Source of the DNA: Thereva unica
Taxonomy: Eukaryota; Arthropoda; Insecta; Diptera; Therevidae
Direction of reading: 5' to 3'
NCBI GenBank assembly: GCA_949987705.1
Contig: CATLJY010000863.1
Location: 1 to 64,000, forward strand
Length of the DNA stretch: 64,000 nucleotides
Shown: piece by piece, positions 25,601-37,706 of the stretch
Position numbering within the stretch: the first letter of the stretch is position 1
How the letters are laid out: every line of letters starts with the position of its first letter
Made by a program: the position numbers and the translations under genes
The notes under the pieces: generated by a model
What the model was told of the DNA's origin: nothing
What the model saw: only the letters and a program-made list of their open reading frames with translations
The model's database searches: none

Positions 25601-28600
25601 GTGATTTCAAGTTATTTTCGATGAATTCGATGAATGTAACATGATTTCGATGAATTAAGTGAATTTAACTTATTTTCGATGTATTCGATGAATATAACTT
25701 AATTTCGGTGAATTAAGTGAATTTAAGTTATTTTCGATGTATTCGATGAATGTAACTTAATTTCGATGAATTAAGTGAATTTAAGTTATTTTCGATGTAT
25801 TCGATGTATGAAACTCAATTTCGATGAATTAAGTGAATTTAACTTATTTTCGATGTATTCGATGAATGTAACTTAATTTCGATGAATTAAGTGATTTCAA
25901 GTTATTTTCGATGAATTCGATGAATGTAACTTGATTTCGATGAATTAAGTGAATTTAAGTTATTTTCGATGTATTCGATGTATGAAACTCAATTTTGATG
26001 AATTAAGTGAATTGAACTTATTTTCGATGTATTCGATGAATGTAACTTAATTTCGATGAATTAAGTGATTTCATGTTATTTTCGATGTATTCGATGTATG
26101 AAACTCAATTTCGATGAATTAAGTGAATTTAACTTATTTTCGATGTATTCGATGAATGTAACTTAATTTCGATGAATTAAGTGATTTCAAGTTATTTTCG
26201 ATGTATTCGATGAATATAACTTAATTTCGGTGAATTAAGTGAATTTAAGTTATTTTCGATGTATTCGATGTATGAAACTCAATTTCGATGAATTAAGTGA
26301 ATTTAACTTATTTTCGATGTATTCGATGAATGTAACTTAATTTCGATGAATTAAGTGATTTCAAGTTATTTTCGATGTATTCGATGAATGTAACTTAATT
26401 TCGATGAATTAAGTGAATTTAAGTTATTTTCGATGTATTCGATGAATGTAACTCAATTTCGATGAATTAAGTGAATTGAACTTATTTTCGATGTATTCGA
26501 TGAATGTAACTTAATTTCGATGAATTAAGTGATTTCAAGTTATTTTCGATGAATTCGATGAATGTAACTTAATTTCGATGAATTAAGTGAATTTAACTTA
26601 TTTTCGATGTATTCGATGAATATAACTTAATTTCGGTGAATTAAGTGAATTGAACTTATTTTCGATGTCTTCGATGAATGTAACTTAATTTCGATGAATT
26701 AAGTGAATTTAAGTTATTTTCGATGTATTCGATGTATGAAACTCAATTTCGATGAATTAAGTGAATTTAACTTATTTTCGATGAATTCGATGAATGTAAC
26801 TTGATTTCGATGAATTAAGTGAATTTAAGTTATTTTCGATGTATTCGATGTATGAAACTCAATTTCGATGAATTAAGTGAATTTAACTTATTTTCGATGT
26901 ATTCGATGAATGTAACTTAATTTCGATGAATTAAGTGATTTCAAGTTATTTTCGATGTATTCGATGAATGTAACTTAATTTCGATGAATTAAGTGAATTT
27001 AAGTTATTTTCGATGTATTCGATGTATGAAACTCAATTTCGATGAATTAAGTGAATTTAACTTATTTTCGATGTATTCGATGAATGTAACACAATTTCGA
27101 TGAATTAAGTGATTTCAAGTTATTTTCGATGTATTCGATGAATGTAACTTAATTTCGATGAATTAAGTGAATTTAAGTTATTTTCGATGTATTCGATGTA
27201 TGAAACTCAATTTCGATGAATTAAGTGAATTTAACTTATTTTCGATGTATTCGATGAATGTAACTTAATTTCGATGAATTAAGTGATTTCAAGTTATTTT
27301 CGATGTATTCGATGAATGTAACTTAATTTCGATGAATTAAGTGAATTTAAGTTATTTTCGATGTATTCGATGTATGAAACTCAATTTCGATGAATTAAGT
27401 GAATTTAACTTATTTTCGATGTATTCGATGAATGTAACTTAATTTCGATGAATTAAGTGATTTCAAGTTATTTTCGATGAATTCGATGAATGTAACTTAA
27501 TTTCGATGAATTAAGTGAATTTAACTTATTTTCGATGTATTCGATGAATATAACTTAATTTCGGTGAATTAAGTGAATTGAACTTATTTTCGATGTATTC
27601 GATGAATGTAACTTAATTTCGATGAATTAAGTGAATTGAACTTATTTTCGATGAATTCGATGAATGTAACTTGATTTCGATGAATTTAGTGAATTTAAGT
27701 TATTTTCGATGTATTCGATGTATGAAACTCAATTTTGATGAATTAAGTGAATTGAACTTATTTTCGATGTTTTCGATGAATGTAACTTAATTTCGATGAA
27801 TTAAGTGATTTCAAGTTATTTTCGATGTATTCGATGTACGAAACTCAATTTCGATGAATTAAGTGAATTTAACTTATTTTCGATGTATTCGATGAATGTA
27901 ACTTAATTTCGATGAATTAAGTGATTTCAAGTTATTTTCGATGTATTCGATGAATATAACTTAATTTCGGTGAATTAAGTGAATTTAAGTTATTTTCGAT
28001 GTATTCGATGTATGAAACTCAATTTCGATGAATTAAGTGAATTGAACTTATTTTCGATGTATTCGATGAATGTAACTTAATTTCGATGAATAAGTGATTT
28101 CAAGTTATTTTCGATGTATTCGATGAATGTAACTTAATTTCGATGAATTAAGTGAATTTAAGTTATTTTCGATGTATTCGATGAATGTAACTCAATTTCG
28201 ATGAATTAAGTGAATTGAACTTATTTTCGATGTATTCGATGAATGTAACTTAATTCGATGAATTAAGTGATTTCAAGTTATTTTCGATGAATTCGATGAA
28301 TGTAACTTAATTTCGATGAATTAAGTGAATTTAACTTATTTCGATGTATTCGATGAATATAACTTAATTTCGGTGAATTAAGTGAATTGAACTTATTTTC
28401 GATGTATTCGATGAATGTAACTTAATTTCGATGAATTAAGTGAATTTAAGTTATTTTCGATGTATTCGATGTATGAAACTCAATTTCGATGAATTAAGTG
28501 AATTTAACTTATTTTCGATGAATTCGATGAATGTAACTTGATTTCGATGAATTAAGTGAATTTAAGTTATTTTCGATGTATTCGATGTATGAAACTCAAT

Positions 28601-31600
28601 TTCGATGAATTAAGTGAATTTAACTTATTTTCGATGTATTCGATGAATGTAACTTAATTTCGATGAATTAAGTGATTTCAAGTTATTTTCGATGTATTCG
28701 ATGAATGTAACTTAATTTCGATGAATTAAGTGAATTTAAGTTATTTTCGATGTATTCGATGTATGAAACTCAATTTCGATGAATTAAGTGAATTTAACTT
28801 ATTTTCGATGTATTCGATGAATATAACTTAATTTCGGTGAATTAAGTGAATTTAAGTTATTTTCGATGTATTCGATGTATGAAACTCAATTTCGATGAAT
28901 TAAGTGAATTTAACTTATTTTCGATGTATTCGATGAATGTAACTCAATTTCGATGAATTAAGTGATTTCAAGTTATTTTCGATGTATTCGATGAATGTAA
29001 CTTAATTTCGATGAATTAAGTGAATTTAAGTTATTTTCGATGTATTCGATGTATGAAACTCAATTTCGATGAATTAAGTGAATTTAACTTATTTTCGATG
29101 TATTCGATGAATGTAACTTAATTTCGATGAATTAAGTGATTTCAAGTTATTTTCGATGTATTCGATGAATGTAACTTAATTTCGATGAATTAAGTGAATT
29201 TAAGTTATTTTCGATGTATTCGATGTATGAAACTCAATTTCGATGAATTAAGTGAATTTAACTTATTTTCGATGTATTCGATGAATGTAACTTAATTTCG
29301 ATGAATTAAGTGATTTCAAGTTATTTTCGATGTATTCGATGAATGTAACTCAATTTCGATGAATTAAGTGAATTTAACTTATTTTCGATGTATTCGATGA
29401 ATATAACTTAATTTCGGTGAATTAAGTGAATTTAAGTTATTTTCGATGTATTCGATGAATGTAACTTAATTTCGATGAATTAAGTGATTTCAAGTTATTT
29501 TCGATGTATTCGATGAATGTAACTTAATTTCGATGAATTAAGTGAGTTTAAGTTATTTTCGATGTATTCGATGTATGAAACTCAATTTCGATGAATTAAG
29601 TGAATTTAACTTATTTTCGATGTATTCGATGAATGTAACTTAATTTCGATGAATTAAGTGATTTCAAGTTATTTTCGATGTATTCGATGAATGTAACTTA
29701 ATTTCGATGAATTAAGTGAATTTAAGTTATTTTCGATGTATGAAACTCAATTTCGATGAATTAAATGAATTTAACTTATTTTCGATGTATTCGATGAATG
29801 TAACTTAATTTCGATGAATTAAGTGATTTCAAGTTATTTTCGATGTATTCGATGAATGTAACTTAATTTCGATGAATTAAGTGAATTTAAGTTATTTTTG
29901 ATGTATTCGATGTATGAAACTCAATTTCGATGAATTAAGTGAATTTAACTTATTTTCGATGTATTCGATGAATATAACTTAATTTCGGTGAATTAAGTGA
30001 ATTTAAGTTATTTTCGATGTATTCGATGTATGAAACTCAATTTCGATGAATTAAGTGAATTTAACTTATTTTCGATGTATTCGATGAATGTAACTCAATT
30101 TCGATGAATTAAGTGATTTCAAGTTATTTTCGATGTATTCGATGAATGTAACTTAATTTCGATGAATTAAGTGAATTTAAGTTATTTTCGATGTATTCGA
30201 TGTATGAAACTCAATTTCGATGAATTAAGTGAATTTAACTTATTTTCGATGTATTCGATGAATGTAACTTAATTTCGATGAATTAAGTGATTTCAAGTTA
30301 TTTTCGATGTATTCGATGAATGTAACTTAATTTCGATGAATTAAGTGAATTTAAGTTATTTTCGATGTATTCGATGTATGAAACTCAATTTCGATGAATT
30401 AAGTGAATTTAACTTATTTTCGATGTATTCGATGAATGTAACTTAATTTCGATGAATTAAGTGATTTCAAGTTATTTTCGATGTATTCGATGAATGTAAC
30501 TCAATTTCGATGAATTAAGTGAATTTAACTTATTTTCGATGTATTCGATGAAAATAACTTAATTTCGGTGAATTAAGTGAATTTAAGTTATTTTCGATGT
30601 ATTCGATGAATGTAACTTAATTTCGATGAATTAAGTGATTTCAAGTTATTTTCGATGTATTCGATGAATGTAACTCAATTTCGATGAATTAAGTGAATTT
30701 AACTTATTTTCGATGTATTCGATGAATATAACTTAATTTCGGTGAATTAAGTGAATTTAAGTTATTTACGATGTATTCGATGAATGTAACTTAATTTCGA
30801 TGAATTAAGTGATTTCAAGTTATTTTCGATGTATTCGATGTATGAAACTCAATTTCGATGAATTAAGTGAATTTAACTTATTTTCGATGTATTCGATGAA
30901 TGTAACTTAATTTCGATGTATTAAGTGAATTTAAGTTATTTTCGATGTATTCGATGAATGTAACTTAATTTCGATGAATTAAGTGAATTTAAGTTATTTT
31001 CGATGTATTCGATGAATGTAACTCAATTTCGATGAATTAAGTGAATTGAACTTATTTTCGATGTATTCGATGAATGTAACTTAATTTCGATGAATTAAGT
31101 GATTTCAAGTTATTTTCGATGTATTCGATGAATGTAACTCAATTTCGATGAATTAAGTGAATTTAACTTATTTTCGATGTATTCGATGAATATAACTTAA
31201 TTTCGGTGAATTAAGTGAATTTAAGTTATTTTCGATGTATTCGATGAATGTAACTTAATTTCGATGAATTAAGTGATTTCAAGTTATTTTCGATGTATTC
31301 GATGTATGAAACTCAATTTCGATGAATTAAGTGAATTTAACTTATTTTCGATGTATTCGATGAATGTAACTCAATTTCGATGAATTAAGTGATTTCAAGT
31401 TATTTTCGATGTATTCGATGAATGTAACTTAATTTCGATGAATTAAGTGAATTTAAGTTATTTTCGATGTATTCGATGTATGAAACTCAATTTCGATGAA
31501 TTAAGTGAATTTAACTTATTTTCGATGTATTCGATGAATGTAACTTAATTTCGATGAATTAAGTGATTTCAAGTTATTTTCGATGTATTGGATGAATGTA

Positions 31601-33510
31601 ACTTAATTTCGATGAATTAAGTGAATTTAAGTTATTTTCGATGTATTCGATGAATGTAACTCAATTTCGATGAATTAAGTGAATTTAACTTATTTTCGAT
31701 GTATTCGATGAATGTAACTTAATTTCGATGAATTAAGTGAATTTAAGTTATTTTCGATGTATTCGATGAATGTAACTCAATTTCGATGAATTAAGTGAAT
31801 TGAACTTATTTTCGATGTATTCGATGAATGTAACTTAATTTCGATGAATTAAGTGATTTCAAGTTATTTTCGATGAATTCGATGAATGTAACTTGATTTC
31901 GATGAATTAAGTGAATTGAACTTATTTTCGATGTATTCGATGAATGTAACTTAATTTCGATGAATTAAGTGAATTTAAGTTATTTTCGATGTATTCGATG
32001 TATGAAACTCAATTTCGATGAATTAAGTGAATTTAACTTATTTTCGATGTATTCGATGAATGTAACTTAATTTCGATGAATTAAGTGAATTTAACTTATT
32101 TTCGATGTATTCGATGAATATAACTTAATTTCGGTGAATTAAGTGAATTTAAGTTATTTTCGATGTATTCGATGTATGAAACTCAATTTCGATGAATTAA
32201 GTGAATTTAACTTATTTTCGATGTATTCGATGAATGTAACTTAATTTCGATGAATTAAGTGATTTCAAGTTATTTTCGATGTATCGATGTATGAAACTCA
32301 ATTTCGATGAATTAAGTGAATTTAACTTATTTTCGATGTATTCGATGAATATAACTTAATTTCGGTGAATTAAGTGAATTTAAGTTATTTTCGATGTATT
32401 CGATATATGAAACTCAATTTCGATGAATTAAGTGAATTTAACTTATTTTCGATGTATTCGATGAATGTAACTTAATTTCGATGAATTAAGTGAATTGAAC
32501 TTATTTTCGATGTATTCGATGAATATAACTTAATTTCGGTGAATTAAGTGAATTTAAGTTATTTTCGATGTATTCGATGAATGTAACTTAATTTCGATGA
32601 ATTAAGTGAATTTAACTTATTTTCGATGTATTTGATGAATGTAACTCAATTTCGATGAATTAAGTGAATTGAACTTATTTTCGATGTATTCGATGAATGT
32701 AACTTAATTTCGATGAATTAAGTGAATTTAAGTTATTTTCGATGTATTCGATGTATGAAACTCAATTTCGATGAATTAAGTGAATTTAACTTATTTTCGA
32801 TGTATTCGATGAATGTAACTTAATTTCGGTGAATTAAGTGAATTTAAGTTATTTTCGATGTATTCGATGTATGAAACTCAATTTCGATGAATTAAGTGAA
32901 TTTAACTTATTTTCGATGTATTCGATGAATGTAACTCAATTTCGATGAATTAAGTGATTTCAAGTTATTTTCGATGTATTCGATGAATGTAACTTAATTT
33001 CGATGAATTAAGTGAATTTAAGTTATTTTCGATGTATTCGATGTATGAAACTCAATTTCGATGAATTAAGTGAATTTAACTTATTTTCGATGTATTCGAT
33101 GAATGTAACTTAATTTCGATGAATTAAGTGATTTCAAGTTATTTTCGATGTATTCGATGAATGTAACTCAATTTCGATGAATTAAGTGAATTTAACTTAT
33201 TTTCGATGTATTCGATGAATATAACTTAATTTCGGTGAATTAAGTGAATTTAAGTTATTTTCGATGTATTCGATGAATGTAACTTAATTTCGATGAGTTA
33301 AGTGATTTCAAGTTATTTTCGATGTATTCGATGAATGTAACTTAATTTCGATGAATTAGGTGAATTTAAGTTATTTTCGATGTATTCGATGTATGAAACT
33401 CAATTTCGATGAATTAAGTGAATTTAACTTATTTTCGATGTATTCGATGAATGTAACTTAATTTCGATGAATTAAGTGATTTCAAGTTATTTTCGATGTA
33501 TTCGATGAAT
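22683..33510. repeat. 58-bp satellite array, middle segment
   Basis: Same monomer, phase and orientation as the left segment. From about 22853 to 29438 it is a copy of about 12524-20860, shown by shared rare markers: GAATATATC (ending 13521/23850), AATTAATTG (14752/25072), ATTTTGATG (15671/25992) and GTAACAC (16765/27086). It differs by one fewer 1,740-bp unit, a 9-bp deletion near 24060, and several private 1-bp changes between 25390 and 28345. From 29439 to 33510 the same variant types continue in a related order. No gene is present. Confidence 0.97.
25905..28822. repeat. 1,740-bp block, about 1.7 copies in the right duplicate
   Basis: Counterpart of the block at 15590-20240. ATTTTGATG occurs at 25992 and about 27732, GTAACACAATT only at 27086, and GATGTACGAAACTC near 27833. 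After the second partial copy the sequence switches near 28822 to GAATATAACTTAATTTCGG, at the same internal position as in the left block at 20240. It therefore holds one unit fewer than the left block. Confidence 0.85.
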
Positions 33511-33729
33511 TTTTTTTTTTTTTTTTTATGTGAAAGACTAGAGTCACAGGAAACGCCCTTTATACTGTGTCGACAATCTATTTTCTTCATATAGAGTGCA
33601 ATGTCGAACAGCAGCTCTAGCCGGGGAAGAAAGGAGCTGTCACAACCTACCCGCGATATTTTTTAGTCCACCTACTTCCAACCATTACTGTCGCGACTTT
33701 GACATCGGGGCATCGAGAAACAACTCGCT
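33511..33729 (-). mobile_element. Short poly(A)-tailed retroinsert (219 bp, unidentified)
   Basis: A run of 17 T (33511-33527) is followed by 202 bp of mixed-composition DNA unrelated to the satellite, ending AGAAACAACTCGCT. On the minus strand this is a 202-bp body with a 3' poly(A) tail, as left by target-primed reverse transcription of a 5'-truncated LINE, SINE or other RNA. The satellite is interrupted between GATGAAT and GTAACTT and reads through exactly if the insert is removed, so no target-site duplication is visible (one T is ambiguous). The body has no ORF beyond about 25 codons. It contains a hairpin with CAGCTC (33612-33617) and GAGCTG (33634-33639), and an 8-bp palindrome GTCGCGAC at 33690-33697. 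I do not recognise the source; a LINE 3' untranslated fragment is the simplest reading. Confidence 0.75.
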
Positions 33730-36700
33730 GTAACTTAATTTCGATGAATTAAGTGAATTTGAGTTATTTTCGATGTATGAAACTCAATTTCGATGAATTA
33801 AATGAATTTAACTTATTTTCGATGTATTCGATGAATGTAACTTAATTTCGATGAATTAAGTGATTTCAAGTTATTTTCGATGTATTCGATGAATGTAACT
33901 TAATTTCGATGAATTAAGTGAATTTAAGTTATTTTCGATGTATTCGATGTATGAAACTCAATTTCGATGAATTAAGTGAATTTAACTTATTTTCGATGTA
34001 TTCGATGAATATAACTTAATTTCGGTGAATTAAGTGAATTTAAGTTATTTTCGATGTATTCGATGTATGAAACTCAATTTCGATGAATTAAGTGAATTTA
34101 ACTTATTTTCGATGTATTCGATGAATGTAACTCAATTTCGATGAATTAAGTGATTTCAAGTTATTTTCGATGTATTCGATGAATGTAACTTAATTTCGAT
34201 GAATTAAGTGAATTTAAGTTATTTTCGATGTATTCGATGTATGAAACTCAATTTCGATGAATTAAGTGAATTTAACTTATTTTCGATGTATTCGATGAAT
34301 GTAACTTAATTTCGATGAATTAAGTGATTTCAAGTTATTTTCGATGTATTGGATGAATGTAACTTAATTTCGATGAATTAAGTGAATTTAAGTTATTTTC
34401 GATGTATTCGATGTATGAAACTCAATTTCGATGAATTAAGTGAATTTAACTTATTTTCGATGTATTCGATGAATGTAACTTAATTTCGATGAATTAAGTG
34501 ATTTCAAGTTATTTTCGATGTATTCGATGAATGTAACTCAATTTCGATGAATTAAGTGAATTTAACTTATTTTCGATGTATTCGATGAATATAACTTAAT
34601 TTCGGTGAATTAAGTGAATTTAAGTTATTTTCGATGTATTCGATGAATGTAACTTAATTTCGATGAATTAAGTGATTTCAAGTTATTTTCGATGTATGAA
34701 ACTCAATTTCGATGAATTAAGTGAATTTAACTTATTTTCGATGTATTCGATGAATATAACTTAATTTCGGTGAATTAAGTGAATTTAAGTTATTTTCGAT
34801 GTATACGATGAATGTAACTTAATTTCGATGAATTAAGTGATTTCATGTTATTTTCGATGTATTCGATGTATGAAACTCAATTTCGATGAATTAAGTGAAT
34901 TTAACTTATTTTCGATGTATTCGATGAATGTAACTTAATTTCGATGAATTAAGTGAATTTAACTTATTTTCGATGTATTCGATGAAAGTAACTTAATTTC
35001 GATGAATTAAGTGAATTTAAGTTATTTTCGATGTATTCGATGAATGTAACTCAATTTCGATGAATTAAGTGAATTTAACTTATTTTCGATGTATTCGATG
35101 AATGTAACTTAATTTCGATGAATTAAGTGAATTTAAGTTATTTTCGATGTATTCGATGAATGTAACTCAATTTCGATGAATTAAGTGAATTGAACTTATT
35201 TTCGATGTATTCGATGAATGTAACTTAATTTCGATGAATTAAGTGATTTCAAGTTATTTTCGATGAATTCGATGAATGTAACTTGATTTCGATGAATTAA
35301 GTGAATTGAACTTATTTTCGATGTATTCGATGAATGTAACTTAATTTCGATGAATTAAGTGATTTCAAGTTATTTTCGATGTATTCGATGAATGTAACTT
35401 AATTTCGATGAATTAAGTGAATTTAAGTTATTTTCGATGTATTCGATGTATGAAACTCAATTTCGATGAATTAAGTGAATTTAACTTATTTTCGATGTAT
35501 TCGATGAATGTAACTTAATTTCGATGAATTAAGTGATTTCAAGTTATTTTCGATGTATTCGATGAATGTAACTTAATTTCGATGAATTAAGTGAATTTAA
35601 GTTATTTTCGATGTATTCGATGTATTCGATGTATGAAACTCAATTTCGATGAATTAAGTGAATTTAACTTATTTTCGATGTATTCGATGAATGTAACTTA
35701 ATTTCGAAGAATTAAGTGATTTCAAGTTATTTTCGATGTATTCGATGAATGTAACTTAATTTCGATGAATTAAGTGAATTTAACTTATTTTCGATGTATT
35801 CGATGAATGTAACTTAATTTCGATGAATTAAGTGAATTTAAGTTATTTTCGATGTATTCGATGTATGAAACTAAATTTCGATGAATTAAGTGAATTTAAC
35901 TTATTATAGATGTATTCGATGAATGTAACTTAATTTCGATGAATTAAGTGATTTCAAGTTATTTTCGATGAATTCGATGAATGTAACTTAATTTCGATGA
36001 ATTAAGTGAATTGAACTTATTTTCGATGTATTCGATGAATGTAACTTAATTTCGATGAATTAAGTGATTTCAAGTTATTTTCGATGAATTCGATGAATGT
36101 AACTTAATTTCGATGAATTAAGTGAATTTACCTTATTTTCGATGTATTCGATGAATGTAACTCAATTTCGATGAATTAAGTGAATTGAACTTATTTTCGT
36201 TGTATTCGATGAATGTAACTTAATTTCGATGAATTAAGTGATTTCAAGTTATTTTCGATGTATTCGATGAATGTAACTTAATTTCGATGAATTAAGTGAA
36301 TTTAAGTTATTTTCGATGTATTCGATGTATGAAACTCAATTTCGATGAATTAAGTGAATTTAACTTATCTTCGATGTATTCGAAGAATGTAACTTAATTT
36401 CGATGAATTAAGTGATTTCAAGTTATTTTCGATGTATTCGATGAATGTAACTTAATTTCGATGAATTAAGTGAATTTAAGCTATTTTCGATGTATTCGAT
36501 GTATGAAACTCAATTTCGATGAATTAAGTGAATTTAACTTATTTTCGATGTATTCGATGAATATAACTTAATTTCGGTGAATTAAGTGAATTTAAGTTAT
36601 TTTCGATGTATTCGATGTATGAAACTCAATTTCGATGAATTAAGTGAATTTAACTTATTTTCGATGTATTCGATGAATGTAACTTAATTTCGATGAATTA

Positions 36701-37706
36701 AGTGATTTCAAGTTATTTTCGATGTATTCGATGTATGAAACTCAATTTCGATGAATTAAGTGAATTTAACTTATTTTCGATGTATTCGATGAATATAACT
36801 TAATTTCGGTGAATTAAGTGAATTTAAGTTATTTTCGATGTATTCGATATATGAAACTCAATTTCGATGAATTAAGTGAATTTAACTTATTTTCGATGCA
36901 TTCGATGAATGTAACTTAATTTCGATGAATTAAGTGAATTGAACTTATTTTCGATGTATTCGATGAATATAACTTAATTTCGGTGAATTAAGTGAATTTA
37001 AGTTATTTTCGATGTATTCGATGAATGTAACTTAATTTCGATGAATTAAGTGAATTTAACTTATTTTCGATGTATTTGATGAATGTAACTCAATTTCGAT
37101 GAATTAAGTGAATTGAACTTATTTTCGATGTATTCGATGAATGTAACTTAATTTCGATGAATTAAGTGAATTTAAGTTATTTTCGATGTATTCGATGTAT
37201 GAAACTCAATTTCGATGAATTAAGTGAATTTAACTTATTTTCGATGAATTCGATGAATGTAACTTGATTTCGATGAATTAAGTGAATTTAAGTTATTTTC
37301 GATGTATTCGATGTATGAAACTCAATTTCGATGAATTAAGTGAATTTAACTTATTTTCGATGTATTCGATGAATGTAACTTAATTTCGATGAATTAAGTG
37401 ATTTCAAGTTATTTTCGATGTATTCGATGAATGTAACTTAATTTCGATGAATTAAGTGAATTTAAGTTATTTTCGATGTATTCGATGTATGAAACTCAAT
37501 TTCGATGAATTAAGTGAATTTAACTTATTTTCGATGTATTCGATGAATATAACTTAATTTCGGTGAATTAAGTGAATTTAAGTTATTTTCGATGTATTCG
37601 ATGTATGAAACTCAATTTCGATGAATTAAGTGAATTTAACTTATTTTCGATGTATTCGATGAATGTAACTCAATTTCGATGAATTAAGTGATTTCAAGTT
37701 ATTTTC

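Noticed and set aside
33528..33729. tRNA-derived SINE with Pol III A and B boxes
   Set aside because: On the minus strand GGTTGGAAGTAGG only weakly resembles a B box, and I find no matching A box at a suitable distance. A tRNA origin is not supported.
33508..33732. Target-site duplication around the 219-bp insert
   Set aside because: Flanks GATGAAT and GTAACTT are adjacent in normal monomers, and the inner end CTCGCT does not repeat the left flank. Only a single T could be shared, so no duplication is claimed.
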